Shown here: positions 16,895-25,755 of the stretch, piece by piece
How the letters are laid out: each line of letters begins with the position of its first letter
How positions within the stretch are numbered: the stretch's first letter is position 1
NCBI RefSeq assembly: GCF_009258045.1
Contig: NZ_CP041166.1
Location: 868,001-932,000, forward strand
From: Sulfurimonas xiamenensis
GTDB taxonomy: Bacteria; Campylobacterota; Campylobacteria; Campylobacterales; Sulfurimonadaceae
Length of the DNA stretch: 64,000 bases
Reading direction: 5' to 3'
Position numbers and translations under genes: made by a program
The notes under the pieces: model-generated
The model's input: the letters and a program-made list of their open reading frames with translations, nothing else
Told to the model about the DNA's origin: nothing
Databases searched by the model: none

Positions 16895-17941
16895 ATGAAA
16901 AAAATGTTACTAAGTTTTTTACTTTTGCTCTTATTTGTCGAATTTTTGAGTGCTCAAAATAGTGCTTATTTGGATGATGAGGGAGCAGTTGTCTTTATGT
17001 ACCACCGTTTTGGAGAATCAAAATATCCATCTACAAATATCAGGATGGAGCAGTTTGAAAAGCATCTGGAGTATTTATCGCAAAATGATTATAAGGTTTG
17101 GCCTCTTTCCAAAATTGCCCGTTATATTTTAGATGGCAGAGCTATCCCAAAAAAAGTTGTTGCATTAACTATGGATGATGCTTATGTCAGTGTTTACACA
17201 GAAGCCTTTGCAAAACTTAAAGAGAAAAACTTTCCTTTTACCGTCTTTGTAAACAGTACGCCGATAGACAATAGATCCAAAAACTATATGAGTTGGGAGC
17301 AGATGCGAGAGATGCAGTCTTTTGGAGCAGAATTTGCCAACCACTCCAAAACACATGATTATATGATACCCAAAGATGGCGAAGATGAACAGATATGGCA
17401 AAACCGCATAAGATATGAGCTTGAAACTGCACAAAAAAGATTGCAAGAGGAGCTTGGAGATGATACAAATGAAAATCCAAAACTCTTCTCCTACCCTTAT
17501 GGAGAGTATAGTATGCAAACGGCTGATTTTATTCGAAGTCTGGGGTATGTCAGCGTTACACAAACATCAGGTCCTATAGGTATGCATAGTGATACAAAAA
17601 CTCTGGCTCGTTTTCCTATGTCGGAGTTTTTTGGAAATATGGAAGGTTTTGTTTTAAAGCTAAACACTCTTCCTCTTCCTGTAAAAGAGATATCGCCAAA
17701 AGAGCCTTTAACAGCATCAAAAAATCCGCCTACATTGACAATAGAGTTGAAAAAACCGTTGAAAAATTTAGGATGTTACCTCTCAAGCGGCAAAACAGTG
17801 CCTCTTGAATGGATCTCTCCAACAAAAGTAAAGATCAAAGCAGAAGATAAGCTCAAAAGTCCAAGAGACAGATACACCTGCACCGCCCAGGCAAAAGATG
17901 GCAGATGGTACTGGTACAGCCATCTTTGGATAGTAAAGTAG
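16895..17941 (+). CDS. exported polysaccharide deacetylase (NodB family)
   Basis: A 348-residue protein with a cleavable signal peptide (hydrophobic residues 4-20, likely cut after LSA). The NodB/CE4 domain shows VALTMDD (D94, D95 in the catalytic base and metal positions) and NHSKTH (H150, H154 as metal ligands), so the metal site looks intact. The C-terminal 90 residues form a separate, probably beta-rich domain. Enzymes of this type remove acetyl groups from N-acetylglucosamine polymers in the periplasm, peptidoglycan or exopolysaccharide. It is last in the block between the tRNA genes. Confidence 0.85.
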   Translation: MKKMLLSFLLLLLFVEFLSAQNSAYLDDEGAVVFMYHRFGESKYPSTNIRMEQFEKHLEYLSQNDYKVWPLSKIARYILDGRAIPKKVVALTMDDAYVSVYTEAFAKLKEKNFPFTVFVNSTPIDNRSKNYMSWEQMREMQSFGAEFANHSKTHDYMIPKDGEDEQIWQNRIRYELETAQKRLQEELGDDTNENPKLFSYPYGEYSMQTADFIRSLGYVSVTQTSGPIGMHSDTKTLARFPMSEFFGNMEGFVLKLNTLPLPVKEISPKEPLTASKNPPTLTIELKKPLKNLGCYLSSGKTVPLEWISPTKVKIKAEDKLKSPRDRYTCTAQAKDGRWYWYSHLWIVK

Positions 17942-18004
17942 AAAATTTATTTGCTTAGAAGGATTTTTTTAAAAGCTAATGATAGTATATTTAAATGATT
18001 TGAT

Positions 18005-18081
<77 letters not shown>

Positions 18082-18199
18082 ATATTTTAAAATGGCACTT
18101 TTGGCTTTAATCTTTGTCAGTGTTTTCTTTAGATACTTCAGTATTCTTAAGTCAAAACTTTCTAGACTAAAACAAAAATTAATCATTTTATTGTAGAAG

Positions 18200-18274
18200 T
18201 GGATGGGGTAGAGGGATTCGAACCCCCGAATAGCGGCACCAAAAGCCGCGGCCTTACCGCTTGGCGATACCCCA
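18200..18274 (-). tRNA. tRNA-Gln (anticodon TTG), copy 2
   Basis: Same sequence as tRNA-Gln at 13824-13898, including the encoded CCA. It lies 18 nt after initiator copy 2 and 118 nt before initiator copy 1, all on the minus strand, so probably one transcript. Confidence 0.95.
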
Positions 18275-18292
18275 ATAGTGAAAAGTAAAATT

Positions 18293-18369
<77 letters not shown>

Positions 18370-18409
18370 TTACTTACAAACAAAGTTAATTTATGTTTGT
18401 TGGAGTGGA

Positions 18410-18438
18410 ATTATAGGCAAATAAGCTCTCTTTGTCAA
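18410..18438 (-). promoter_or_regulatory. consensus sigma70 promoter for the fMet-Gln-fMet tRNA cluster
   Basis: On the minus strand, TTGACA (18433-18438), a 17-bp spacer and TATAAT (18410-18415): a perfect consensus promoter about 40 bp upstream of initiator tRNA copy 2. Such exact -35 boxes are rare elsewhere in this window, where most promoters show only a -10. Confidence 0.88.
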
Positions 18439-18532
18439 GAAAATAATAAATAAGTTTTCAAAACAGTGGTTTGAACTAAAATTAATCAACTTTTATATAC
18501 AATTGTGTTAATTAAATTATAAAGAAGTATAC

Positions 18533-19561
18533 ATGACACCTACACAAAGAGTATTAGAAGCGATTGATGAGATAAAAAAAGGGCATATGGTCATAATGAT
18601 TGATGATGAAGATAGAGAAAATGAGGGTGATTTAGTTTACGCTTCAGCTTTTTCTACGCCTGCACATGTAAATTTTATGGCAACACATGCAAAAGGACTT
18701 ATATGTGTTGCTATCAGTAGAAGTATTGCTGCGCGTCTTGAGTTAAATCCAATGGTAAGTTCAAATACATCTTCATATGAAACAGCTTTTACGGTTTCCG
18801 TTGATGCGAAGAATGCGCTAACGGGAATCTCTGCAGCTGAGAGAGACGATACTATTAAAATTTTGGCTAATCCTATAAGTCATGCTGATGAGTTGGTAAA
18901 GCCGGGTCATATATTTCCTCTTATAGCAAAAGATGGCGGAACACTTGTAAGAACCGGTCATACAGAAGGCTCTGTTGATCTTTGTCGTCTTGCAGGTCTT
19001 AGCGAATCGGCTGTTATCTGTGAAATCATCAAAGAAGACGGTACTATGGCTAGACGCGATGATTTGGATCTATTTGGAGAAAAGCATAATCTAAAAACTG
19101 TTTTTATCTCCGATATTGTCGAGTATCGTCTTGCAAACGAGAGACTTGTAAATGAAATAGATGTACAAGAAGTTGAATTTTTTGGCGTAAAGGTAAAAAA
19201 ATATACATTTGCGGATCATGACAAAATTGAACATACAGCGATAGTATTTCATAAAGTAACTTCAGTTGCAAATGTAAGAGTACATAATGTTATACCAGAT
19301 ATGGAGCTTCTTTTAAATCAAAAAAAATACAATAATCTAATATCTTCAATAGAGTATTTTAAGAAAAACAGCGGTATTTTGATCTTTATCAATAAACCGA
19401 CGCATCATGATAATGCTGCTATGAAGGAGTTTGGCATAGGTGCGCAAATACTAAAATCTTTTGGTATATCAAAAATGAATCTTTTAACTTCTGCAAAAAC
19501 AACTGAGTTTGTCGGATTAAGCGGTTTTGGGCTAGAAGTAAATGAAGTGATTGATATATAA
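18533..19561 (+). CDS. ribB: 3,4-dihydroxy-2-butanone 4-phosphate synthase with degenerate GTP cyclohydrolase II domain
   Basis: A 342-residue RibBA-type protein in riboflavin synthesis. The N-terminal half is an intact DHBP synthase: DDEDRENEGD at residues 24-33 (metal and substrate) and RTGHTEGSVDL near 147-157. The C-terminal half keeps the GCH II outline (VRVHN, FGIGAQIL, NLLT) but has no cysteine, so the three zinc-ligand cysteines of GCH II are absent. It probably makes only the four-carbon precursor, while GTP cyclohydrolase II is encoded elsewhere (inference). Start is an ATG after GAAG. No FMN riboswitch fits in the upstream 95 bp. Confidence 0.9.
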   Translation: MTPTQRVLEAIDEIKKGHMVIMIDDEDRENEGDLVYASAFSTPAHVNFMATHAKGLICVAISRSIAARLELNPMVSSNTSSYETAFTVSVDAKNALTGISAAERDDTIKILANPISHADELVKPGHIFPLIAKDGGTLVRTGHTEGSVDLCRLAGLSESAVICEIIKEDGTMARRDDLDLFGEKHNLKTVFISDIVEYRLANERLVNEIDVQEVEFFGVKVKKYTFADHDKIEHTAIVFHKVTSVANVRVHNVIPDMELLLNQKKYNNLISSIEYFKKNSGILIFINKPTHHDNAAMKEFGIGAQILKSFGISKMNLLTSAKTTEFVGLSGFGLEVNEVIDI

Positions 19562-19594
19562 AAATTGAGTTAAAAATTCAAATGAAGTTGGTGT

Positions 19595-20314
19595 ATGAGA
19601 GAAATATTTAATAGAGTTGAAGATTCTGAGTCGGTTCATATAGAGGTAGATATTGATACAGAAGATTTTCAAGATTCTAATCCATGGTTATTTAGTTTAT
19701 TTATAAAATTAAGCAAAATAGATGAAGATAGTGATGCTTTTGATGCATTTTTAGAGACAAAAGAGTCTATTATTATAGCTCTTGAGCATGAGAATAGAGC
19801 AAAGTATGTCGGTAGTAGAGTTAATGAGGGTTGGCATGAATTTTATTTTTATGCAAAAAATTCGAAAAATTTAGAATCAATTGTTGCACATATGCTTAAA
19901 GAGAGCGGATATAAATATGAAAGCAGTATTGTAAAAGATGCAAAGTGGGATTTTTACAGTAAAAATCTTTTTCCTACTGAGCTGGAATTTCACAATATTC
20001 AAAGTGACAAGATTATCTTTTTGCTTCAAGAAGAGGGCGATGATCTCCTTATTTCAAGAGATGTAGAGCATTATGTCTCTTTTGATACTTCTTCGCAAAA
20101 AGAGAGATTTGTTCAAAATGCTTTACAAAACGGATTTAGATTCAAAGATGATATCAGCAGTGAAGAGTTTGAATATGGCGCGGCTTTGTTAAAAGAGCAC
20201 GCAGTTACAAACAAAGAGATAAAAAAAGTTGTAGAAGAGTTGTATAAACTTGTTAAAAAAGAGCATGGCTATTACGAGGGCTGGAGTACGACACTGGCTA
20301 TAGAGAATAATTAA
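19595..20314 (+). CDS. DUF695 / RraB-like two-domain protein
   Basis: A 239-residue acidic, soluble protein. The N-terminal half (about 15-130), with NPWLFSLFIKLSK and NEGWHEFYFYAKN, resembles DUF695. The C-terminal half (about 135-237), with FPTELEFHNIQ, a GFRFKDD-like block and HGYYEGWSTTLA, resembles the RraB (regulator of RNase E activity) fold. The pair occurs fused in other bacteria. Campylobacterota are not known for a canonical RNase E, so a direct RraB role is doubtful. It lies between ribB and the lplT-plsC fusion with small gaps and is probably co-transcribed. Function unknown. Confidence 0.65.
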   Translation: MREIFNRVEDSESVHIEVDIDTEDFQDSNPWLFSLFIKLSKIDEDSDAFDAFLETKESIIIALEHENRAKYVGSRVNEGWHEFYFYAKNSKNLESIVAHMLKESGYKYESSIVKDAKWDFYSKNLFPTELEFHNIQSDKIIFLLQEEGDDLLISRDVEHYVSFDTSSQKERFVQNALQNGFRFKDDISSEEFEYGAALLKEHAVTNKEIKKVVEELYKLVKKEHGYYEGWSTTLAIENN

Positions 20315-20320
20315 TAAAGC

Positions 20321-22147
20321 GTGAAAAAGATGTTTGCCATTGCCGGAGTAGTAAACTATTTGGCGGTTGTTTTTTTAAATGCTTTTACTGATTTAGGTCA
20401 TAAGATAATCATTCAAAACACAATCTTTAAAGTGTATGACGGCACTATACAGATTATTTTAACGGCAATTGTAAACTCTCTTATGCTTCTGCCTTTTATT
20501 CTTATGTTCTCTCCGGCTGGTTTTTTGGCTGATAGATTTGCTAAAAATATTATTATGAAATACTCCTCGCTTCTTGCAGTGGTTATAACCCTTATTATCA
20601 CATATTCCTATTATCAAGGTTGGTTTTTTACGGCTTTTGCCATGACTTTTTTACTGGCTCTTCAGAGTGCTATATATGGACCTGCAAAATATGGATATAT
20701 AAAAGAACTAGTCGGCGTAAAATTTATAAGTGCCGGAAATGGTGCCGTTCAAGCGACGACTACTGCTGCTATACTTTTAGGAATTATTTTTTATACTGCA
20801 CTTTTTGAGACTTTGCTTCAGGATAATTTTAGTACAAAAGAGGATATCTTGCATATCATAGCGCCGCTTGGCTGGCTTTTGGTTCTAGGCTCTGTTGTAG
20901 AATTTGTGTTAGCTTCAAAATTGCCAAATAAAATGGTAGAAGAGAGCAAAAGAGAGTTTAGATTTAAAAGATATATTATGGGCGCATATCTTAAAAAAAA
21001 TATTATTATGATAAAGAGAAAAAAAGAGATATTTGACTCCATAATAGCTCTTGGTCTTTTTTGGGCGATATCTCAAGTTGTTTTGGCTATATTTGGTGAA
21101 TATGCAAAAAGTGCTCTTGGTATTACAAATGCTGTTGTAGTTCAAGGCATTATGGCACTTGCTGTTATTGGCATAGTTTTTGGCTCAATAGTTGCGGCAA
21201 ATTTTTCAAAATACTATATAAATACAGCTCTCTCAGCAATAAGTGCTGCCGGAATTACGCTGATTTTATTTTGCATTCCATTTACAACTTCTGTTATACT
21301 TCTTAGTATAGAGTTTATGCTCTTTGGTCTGTTTTCTGGTCTGTTTATAGTTCCGTTAAACTCAAAAATCCAGTATCTATCACCAAATGTGCATTTGGGA
21401 ACTATTTTGGCTGGAAATAATTTTGTTCAAACTCTTTTTATGTTTACATTTTTGATAATAACAACGCTTTTTGCATATTTTTCGGCAGATGCGCAGATAC
21501 TTTTTTATATCATGACTTTTGTGGGACTATATCTGAGTGTTATGCTTTTTAGACGCTATTTTATTATGGCGAGCTGGACATTGTTGGAGTTTATATTTAA
21601 AATTCGCTACAGATTCAGATATATAGGTTTGCAAAATATTCCTAAAGACAGAGCTGTAATGCTTGTTGGAAATCATGTAAGCTGGATAGACTGGTTTGTA
21701 GTTCAGCTTCCAATAGAGAAGCGAATTAATTATATGATAGATAAAGATATTTACAACTGGAGAGTCTTTAATTGGATTTTTAAAAAAGCAGAGCTTATTC
21801 CAATATCTAAAAAAGCTTCCAAAGATTCATTTTATGAGGCTTCAAAAAGATTAAAAAATGGTAAAATAATAGCTATATTTCCGGAGGGTGAAATTTCCAG
21901 AAGTTCTGATGTTGCAAAATTTTATAGAGGCTATGAATTTATCGATAAAGGCGGTTCTGTAATAGTTCCTTTTTATATAGACGGTGTTTTTGGAAGTATA
22001 TTTTCAAGACACAAAGGTGATGCAAAAAGATGTTTTTTGAAAAAAAGAGAGATTGTCGTTTGCTTTGGAGAACCAATTTCAGAAGAAATTAAAGCAAACG
22101 AGCTTAGAGACAGAGTAATAAACTGTAAAACTAAATTAAAAGGATGA
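20321..22147 (+). CDS. LplT-like MFS transporter fused to PlsC-type acyltransferase
   Basis: A 608-residue fusion. Residues 1-410 form a 12-helix major facilitator domain like lysophospholipid transporter LplT, with SPAGFLADRFAKN between early helices. Residues 430-608 are a 1-acylglycerophosphate acyltransferase domain with the catalytic NHVSWIDW (H452, D457; HX4D) and FPEGEISRS. This fits re-acylation of lysophospholipids after inward flipping. The acyl-ACP synthetase part of classical Aas is missing from this protein, so the acyl donor must be made elsewhere. Start is GTG at 20321. It precedes the carboxynorspermidine gene by 4 nt. Confidence 0.85.
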   Translation: MKKMFAIAGVVNYLAVVFLNAFTDLGHKIIIQNTIFKVYDGTIQIILTAIVNSLMLLPFILMFSPAGFLADRFAKNIIMKYSSLLAVVITLIITYSYYQGWFFTAFAMTFLLALQSAIYGPAKYGYIKELVGVKFISAGNGAVQATTTAAILLGIIFYTALFETLLQDNFSTKEDILHIIAPLGWLLVLGSVVEFVLASKLPNKMVEESKREFRFKRYIMGAYLKKNIIMIKRKKEIFDSIIALGLFWAISQVVLAIFGEYAKSALGITNAVVVQGIMALAVIGIVFGSIVAANFSKYYINTALSAISAAGITLILFCIPFTTSVILLSIEFMLFGLFSGLFIVPLNSKIQYLSPNVHLGTILAGNNFVQTLFMFTFLIITTLFAYFSADAQILFYIMTFVGLYLSVMLFRRYFIMASWTLLEFIFKIRYRFRYIGLQNIPKDRAVMLVGNHVSWIDWFVVQLPIEKRINYMIDKDIYNWRVFNWIFKKAELIPISKKASKDSFYEASKRLKNGKIIAIFPEGEISRSSDVAKFYRGYEFIDKGGSVIVPFYIDGVFGSIFSRHKGDAKRCFLKKREIVVCFGEPISEEIKANELRDRVINCKTKLKG

Positions 22148-22151
22148 AGAT

Positions 22152-23339
22152 TTGAGAACAACATTAATAATTGGTGCTGGTGGAGTAGGTCGTGTAGTTG
22201 TGCATAAGTGCGTGCAAAATGCTGATGTATTCGGTCATATAGTATTGGCAAGCAGAACGCTTAGTAAATGCCAAGAGATAAAAGATGAACTTCCAAATGC
22301 AGATATAGAAGTGGCTTCTGTGGATGCTGATAAAACAGAAGATGTTATTAAACTTATCAATTTATGTAAACCAGATATAGTTATAAATGTTGCACTTCCT
22401 TATCAAGATTTGACAATTATGGACGCTTGTATAGCCACTAAGACACCATACCTTGATACCGCAAACTATGAACATCCAGATGAAGCGAAGTTTGAGTATA
22501 AACTTCAGTGGGCAAGGGATGAGAAGTTTAAAGAAGCTGGAATTATGGGACTTTTGGGCAGCGGATTTGACCCGGGAGCAACAAATATATTTTGTGCGTA
22601 TGCACAGAAACACTACTTTGACGAGATCCACACCATAGATATTTTGGATTGTAACGCAGGCGATCACGGATACCCGTTTGCAACAAACTTCAACCCTGAA
22701 ATTAACCTAAGAGAAGTCTCTTCAAAAGGGCGCTATTGGGAAAATGGCAAATGGATCGAGACTGAGCCAATGGAGATAAAAATGGTTTGGGATTATCCTG
22801 AGGTTGGTCCAAAAGACAGCTACCTGCTCTATCACGAAGAGATGGAATCGCTCGTAAAACATATCAAAGGATTAAAGCGTATAAGATTTTTTATGACTTT
22901 CGGGCAGAGCTATCTGACGCATATGAAGTGTTTGGAGAATGTCGGGATGTTGGGAATTGAGCCTGTTGAACATAAGGGAATGAAGATAGTCCCGATAGAG
23001 TTTTTAAAAACACTTCTTCCTGATCCAGCATCTTTGGGTCCTCGCACAAAAGGCAAAACAAATATCGGTATTGTCGCAGAGGGAATTAAAGACGGCAAAA
23101 AGAGAAAGATATATATCTATCAGGTAAAAGACCATGAAGAGTGCTACAGGGAAACAAACTCTCAGGGAGTGTCCTATACAACAGGCGTTCCGGCAATGAT
23201 AGGCGCAAAACTGATGCTAAAAGGCATCTGGAGCGGTAAAGGAGTCTTTAATATGGAGCAGATGGACCCTGATCCATTTATGGATGAGATGAACACGCAA
23301 GGACTTCCTTGGCAGATAAAAGAGCTAGATACAGAGTAG
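22152..23339 (+). CDS. carboxynorspermidine/carboxyspermidine dehydrogenase
   Basis: A 395-residue saccharopine-dehydrogenase-like NADPH enzyme. The Rossmann motif IGAGGVGRVV is at the N-terminus, followed by DTANYEHPDE and GLLGSGFDPGATNIF blocks typical of carboxynorspermidine synthase. It condenses aspartate semialdehyde with putrescine or diaminopropane to carboxy(nor)spermidine. The decarboxylase gene begins 2 nt after the stop, which settles the assignment over lysine-pathway saccharopine dehydrogenase. Start is TTG with AGGA upstream. Products feed spermidine synthesis without S-adenosylmethionine decarboxylase. Confidence 0.9.
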   Translation: MRTTLIIGAGGVGRVVVHKCVQNADVFGHIVLASRTLSKCQEIKDELPNADIEVASVDADKTEDVIKLINLCKPDIVINVALPYQDLTIMDACIATKTPYLDTANYEHPDEAKFEYKLQWARDEKFKEAGIMGLLGSGFDPGATNIFCAYAQKHYFDEIHTIDILDCNAGDHGYPFATNFNPEINLREVSSKGRYWENGKWIETEPMEIKMVWDYPEVGPKDSYLLYHEEMESLVKHIKGLKRIRFFMTFGQSYLTHMKCLENVGMLGIEPVEHKGMKIVPIEFLKTLLPDPASLGPRTKGKTNIGIVAEGIKDGKKRKIYIYQVKDHEECYRETNSQGVSYTTGVPAMIGAKLMLKGIWSGKGVFNMEQMDPDPFMDEMNTQGLPWQIKELDTE

Positions 23340-23341
23340 TT

Positions 23342-24484
23342 ATGAGTAAAAAAATCAATACACCATACTATATGTGCGATGAATCACTTCTTCGCGCAAA
23401 TCTTGAAATATTGGATTATGTGCAAAAAGAGAGTGGAGCAAAAATTATTTTGGCTCTAAAAGGTTTTGCTATGTGGAGCACATTTCCTTTGGTGAAACAG
23501 TATCTAAAAGGATGTACTTCAAGCGGACTTCACGAGGCACTGCTTGCTAGAGAAGAGTTTGCAAAAGATGATCCAAATTTAGAAGTACATACATATTCGC
23601 CTGCTTATAAAGATGAAGATATAGATCAGATAGCTGAGATATCTGATCATATTGTATTTAACTCTCCAAACCAGCTTTTTAAATATTGTGATAGAGTGAA
23701 AAATATAAATCCAAATATAAGTATGTCTTTAAGAATCAACCCGGAACAATCCTCTTCCCCAAAGGATATCTACAATCCATGCGGTTTGTACAGCAGGCTT
23801 GGAACAACATTTGCAAATTTTGACGAGAGAGTTTTAGAACATATTAAAGGACTCAATTTTCACGCACTCTGTGAACAGAATGTTGATGCGCTTGAAGATG
23901 TTTTAGCGGCATTTGAGACAAAATTTTCAAAATATTTTAAAAGTATGAAGTATATAAATTTTGGCGGCGGACATCATATAACAAAAAAGGGATATGATGT
24001 TGAAAAACTTATTCGAATTATTAAAGAGTTTAGAGCTAAATACGGCGTCGATGTATATTTGGAACCAGGTGAAGCTGTGGGATGGGAAACGGGTGTTTTG
24101 GTAAGCAGTGTCTTGGATATTGTTCACAATGGCATGGATATAGCTATTTTAGACACTTCAGCAGAGGCTCATATGCCTGATACTCTTGCTATGCCCTATC
24201 GTGCTATGGTTCGTGGAAGCGGCGAAGCCGGTGAGAAAAAACATACATACCGATTTGGCGGAAATACATGTTTGGCAGGCGATATTATGGGAGATTACTC
24301 ATTTGATGAACCGCTTAAAGTTGGTGATACTGTTATATTTGAAGATCAAATTCATTATACTTTTGTAAAAAATACTACTTTTAATGGCATTAAGTTACCA
24401 TCATTGGTTATACTAAAAGAAGATAAAACTCTAGATATTATAAAAGAGTTTGGATATCAAGATTATAAAAATAGATTATCATAA
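23342..24484 (+). CDS. nspC: carboxynorspermidine decarboxylase
   Basis: A 380-residue fold-III PLP decarboxylase. The Schiff-base lysine is K40 in LALKGFAMWS, which is the nspC family signature, and the glycine-rich phosphate loop is FGGGHH. EPGEAVGWETG and the C-terminal CLAGDIMGDY are further markers. It decarboxylates carboxy(nor)spermidine to (nor)spermidine in the cytoplasm. I chose the ATG at 23342 rather than an upstream in-frame codon inside the dehydrogenase gene. It forms a two-gene pathway with the dehydrogenase. Confidence 0.93.
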   Translation: MSKKINTPYYMCDESLLRANLEILDYVQKESGAKIILALKGFAMWSTFPLVKQYLKGCTSSGLHEALLAREEFAKDDPNLEVHTYSPAYKDEDIDQIAEISDHIVFNSPNQLFKYCDRVKNINPNISMSLRINPEQSSSPKDIYNPCGLYSRLGTTFANFDERVLEHIKGLNFHALCEQNVDALEDVLAAFETKFSKYFKSMKYINFGGGHHITKKGYDVEKLIRIIKEFRAKYGVDVYLEPGEAVGWETGVLVSSVLDIVHNGMDIAILDTSAEAHMPDTLAMPYRAMVRGSGEAGEKKHTYRFGGNTCLAGDIMGDYSFDEPLKVGDTVIFEDQIHYTFVKNTTFNGIKLPSLVILKEDKTLDIIKEFGYQDYKNRLS

Positions 24485-24498
24485 AAAGGATTTATTGC

Positions 24499-25053
24499 AT
24501 GATAGAAGATAAACAGAGATGGAATGAGAGATATTTAGACAATCCAATGCCGCAAAGTGTTTCTCCTTTGATTGAGAAATATATTGAGCATGCAAAAATA
24601 GGAGATGCTATAGATATAGCATGCGGAACAGGCAGAAATGCGCACTATTTATCTGATTTAGGTTTTATGGTAGATGCTGTTGATATATCTGATTATGCTC
24701 TTGGCAAAGTTAAAAACAGTGCAACTATTACAAAAATTGATACAGATTTGGATAAATATAATTTGACTCCAAATAAGTATGATTTAATCGTAAATATAAA
24801 CTATCTCAACCGTCGTTTAGTTTCACAAATGAAAGATGCTTTAAAAAGCGGTGGTGTTTTAATGTTTGAAACATTTATAGTTGCACATGGTGATTTTAAT
24901 CTTCCAACTACAAATCTAGATTATCTTTTGCGTAAAAATGAACTTCTGCACTCTTTTATAGGACTTGATGTTATATACTATGAAGAGAAAATCGATATAA
25001 ATTTAAGAGGCGAAAAAATTAAAGTTGCTTCTCTTGTAGCTAAAAAAAATTAG
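24499..25053 (+). CDS. class I SAM-dependent methyltransferase (TehB-like)
   Basis: A 184-residue methyltransferase with the SAM motif DIACGTGRNAHYLS (about 39-52) followed by VDAVDISDYAL. The layout resembles TehB/UbiE-type small methyltransferases, whose substrates range from tellurite to small metabolites. It follows nspC by 14 nt and is likely co-transcribed. The stop TAG abuts the recO stop on the other strand and both lie in one perfect inverted repeat. Substrate unknown. Confidence 0.78.
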   Translation: MIEDKQRWNERYLDNPMPQSVSPLIEKYIEHAKIGDAIDIACGTGRNAHYLSDLGFMVDAVDISDYALGKVKNSATITKIDTDLDKYNLTPNKYDLIVNINYLNRRLVSQMKDALKSGGVLMFETFIVAHGDFNLPTTNLDYLLRKNELLHSFIGLDVIYYEEKIDINLRGEKIKVASLVAKKN

Positions 25054-25059
25054 CTACAA
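25034..25059. terminator. 10-bp perfect inverted repeat over two convergent stop codons
   Basis: TTGTAGCTAA (25034-25043), a six-A loop and TTAGCTACAA (25050-25059). The right arm carries the stop codon of the methyltransferase gene on the plus strand and that of recO on the minus strand. No long U-tract follows on either side, so it may stabilise RNA ends or weakly terminate both transcripts. Confidence 0.45.
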
Positions 25060-25674
25060 CCCTTCAAGTAAAATATACCACAGTCTGTCTACTTCTTCAT
25101 CGTTTAAAAAAAGTGTTGATTTGTTTTTAAACAACTCATTTAAAGCATCTTTTTTTACTCCAAAAGTATGAGAGCACTCTTTGTGGGTCGGTAAAAATGC
25201 GCGAATAAGAGAAATATCATCTTCTTCTATTGCACTAGAGCATAAAAAACATTCAAACTCTGTGTGTAATCTTCCCTCATATTCAAGCAGTTTGATATAT
25301 GACTCTACTGCAACTCTTTTTGGGTTTTGTTTGTTCCAGATTTGTGAGGCACTGTCTAAAAGTTCAAAGTAAAAAACATCAAGATCATCTGTATCTTTAA
25401 GATGTTTATAAAAAAGTGCGCAAAAATCCTGCCACAATTTTAAAAGTTTATAATCATTTATCCATTTAAATCCAATATGGATTACATCTTTTAGTCTATG
25501 TATTGATGATTTTGAAGAGGCCTCTTTCTCATAATCTATCTTAAAGCCAAGATTGATAGCTCCATGTCTCGCTCCATAAAATCTATAAAGAGTATCTAAG
25601 CTCTCTCTTGATAAGATAGTAACAATTAAATCTTCATCTTTTACTTTATTAAGATTTAGAATAAATCCTTGCAT
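25054..25674 (-). CDS. recO: recombination protein RecO (Campylobacterota type)
   Basis: A 206-residue protein matching the short, divergent RecO of Campylobacterota. It has an N-terminal OB-like start (MQGFILNLNKVKDEDLIV), a helical middle and a CFLCSSAI cysteine pair near residue 141. RecO loads RecA on SSB-coated DNA with RecR in gap repair. It is transcribed alone and convergent with the methyltransferase gene. Sequence conservation in this family is low, so the call rests on the N-terminal pattern, size and the CxxC. Confidence 0.72.
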   Translation of the reverse strand: MQGFILNLNKVKDEDLIVTILSRESLDTLYRFYGARHGAINLGFKIDYEKEASSKSSIHRLKDVIHIGFKWINDYKLLKLWQDFCALFYKHLKDTDDLDVFYFELLDSASQIWNKQNPKRVAVESYIKLLEYEGRLHTEFECFLCSSAIEEDDISLIRAFLPTHKECSHTFGVKKDALNELFKNKSTLFLNDEEVDRLWYILLEGL

Positions 25675-25755
25675 TGTTTTGCTTCTTTACTTCACATATT
25701 GTATTTTTTCTAATAAAATTATTTTGATATTATATTTTTTTAAACCTTTAAACCG

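Noticed and set aside
18082-18199. Small RNA or extra promoter between initiator copy 1 and tRNA-Gln copy 2
   Set aside because: Only a 5-bp palindrome and a TTGACT with wrong spacing to any -10; not enough to call.
18439-18532. FMN riboswitch before ribB
   Set aside because: The gap after the tRNA promoter is under 100 bp and lacks the conserved RFN-element core.
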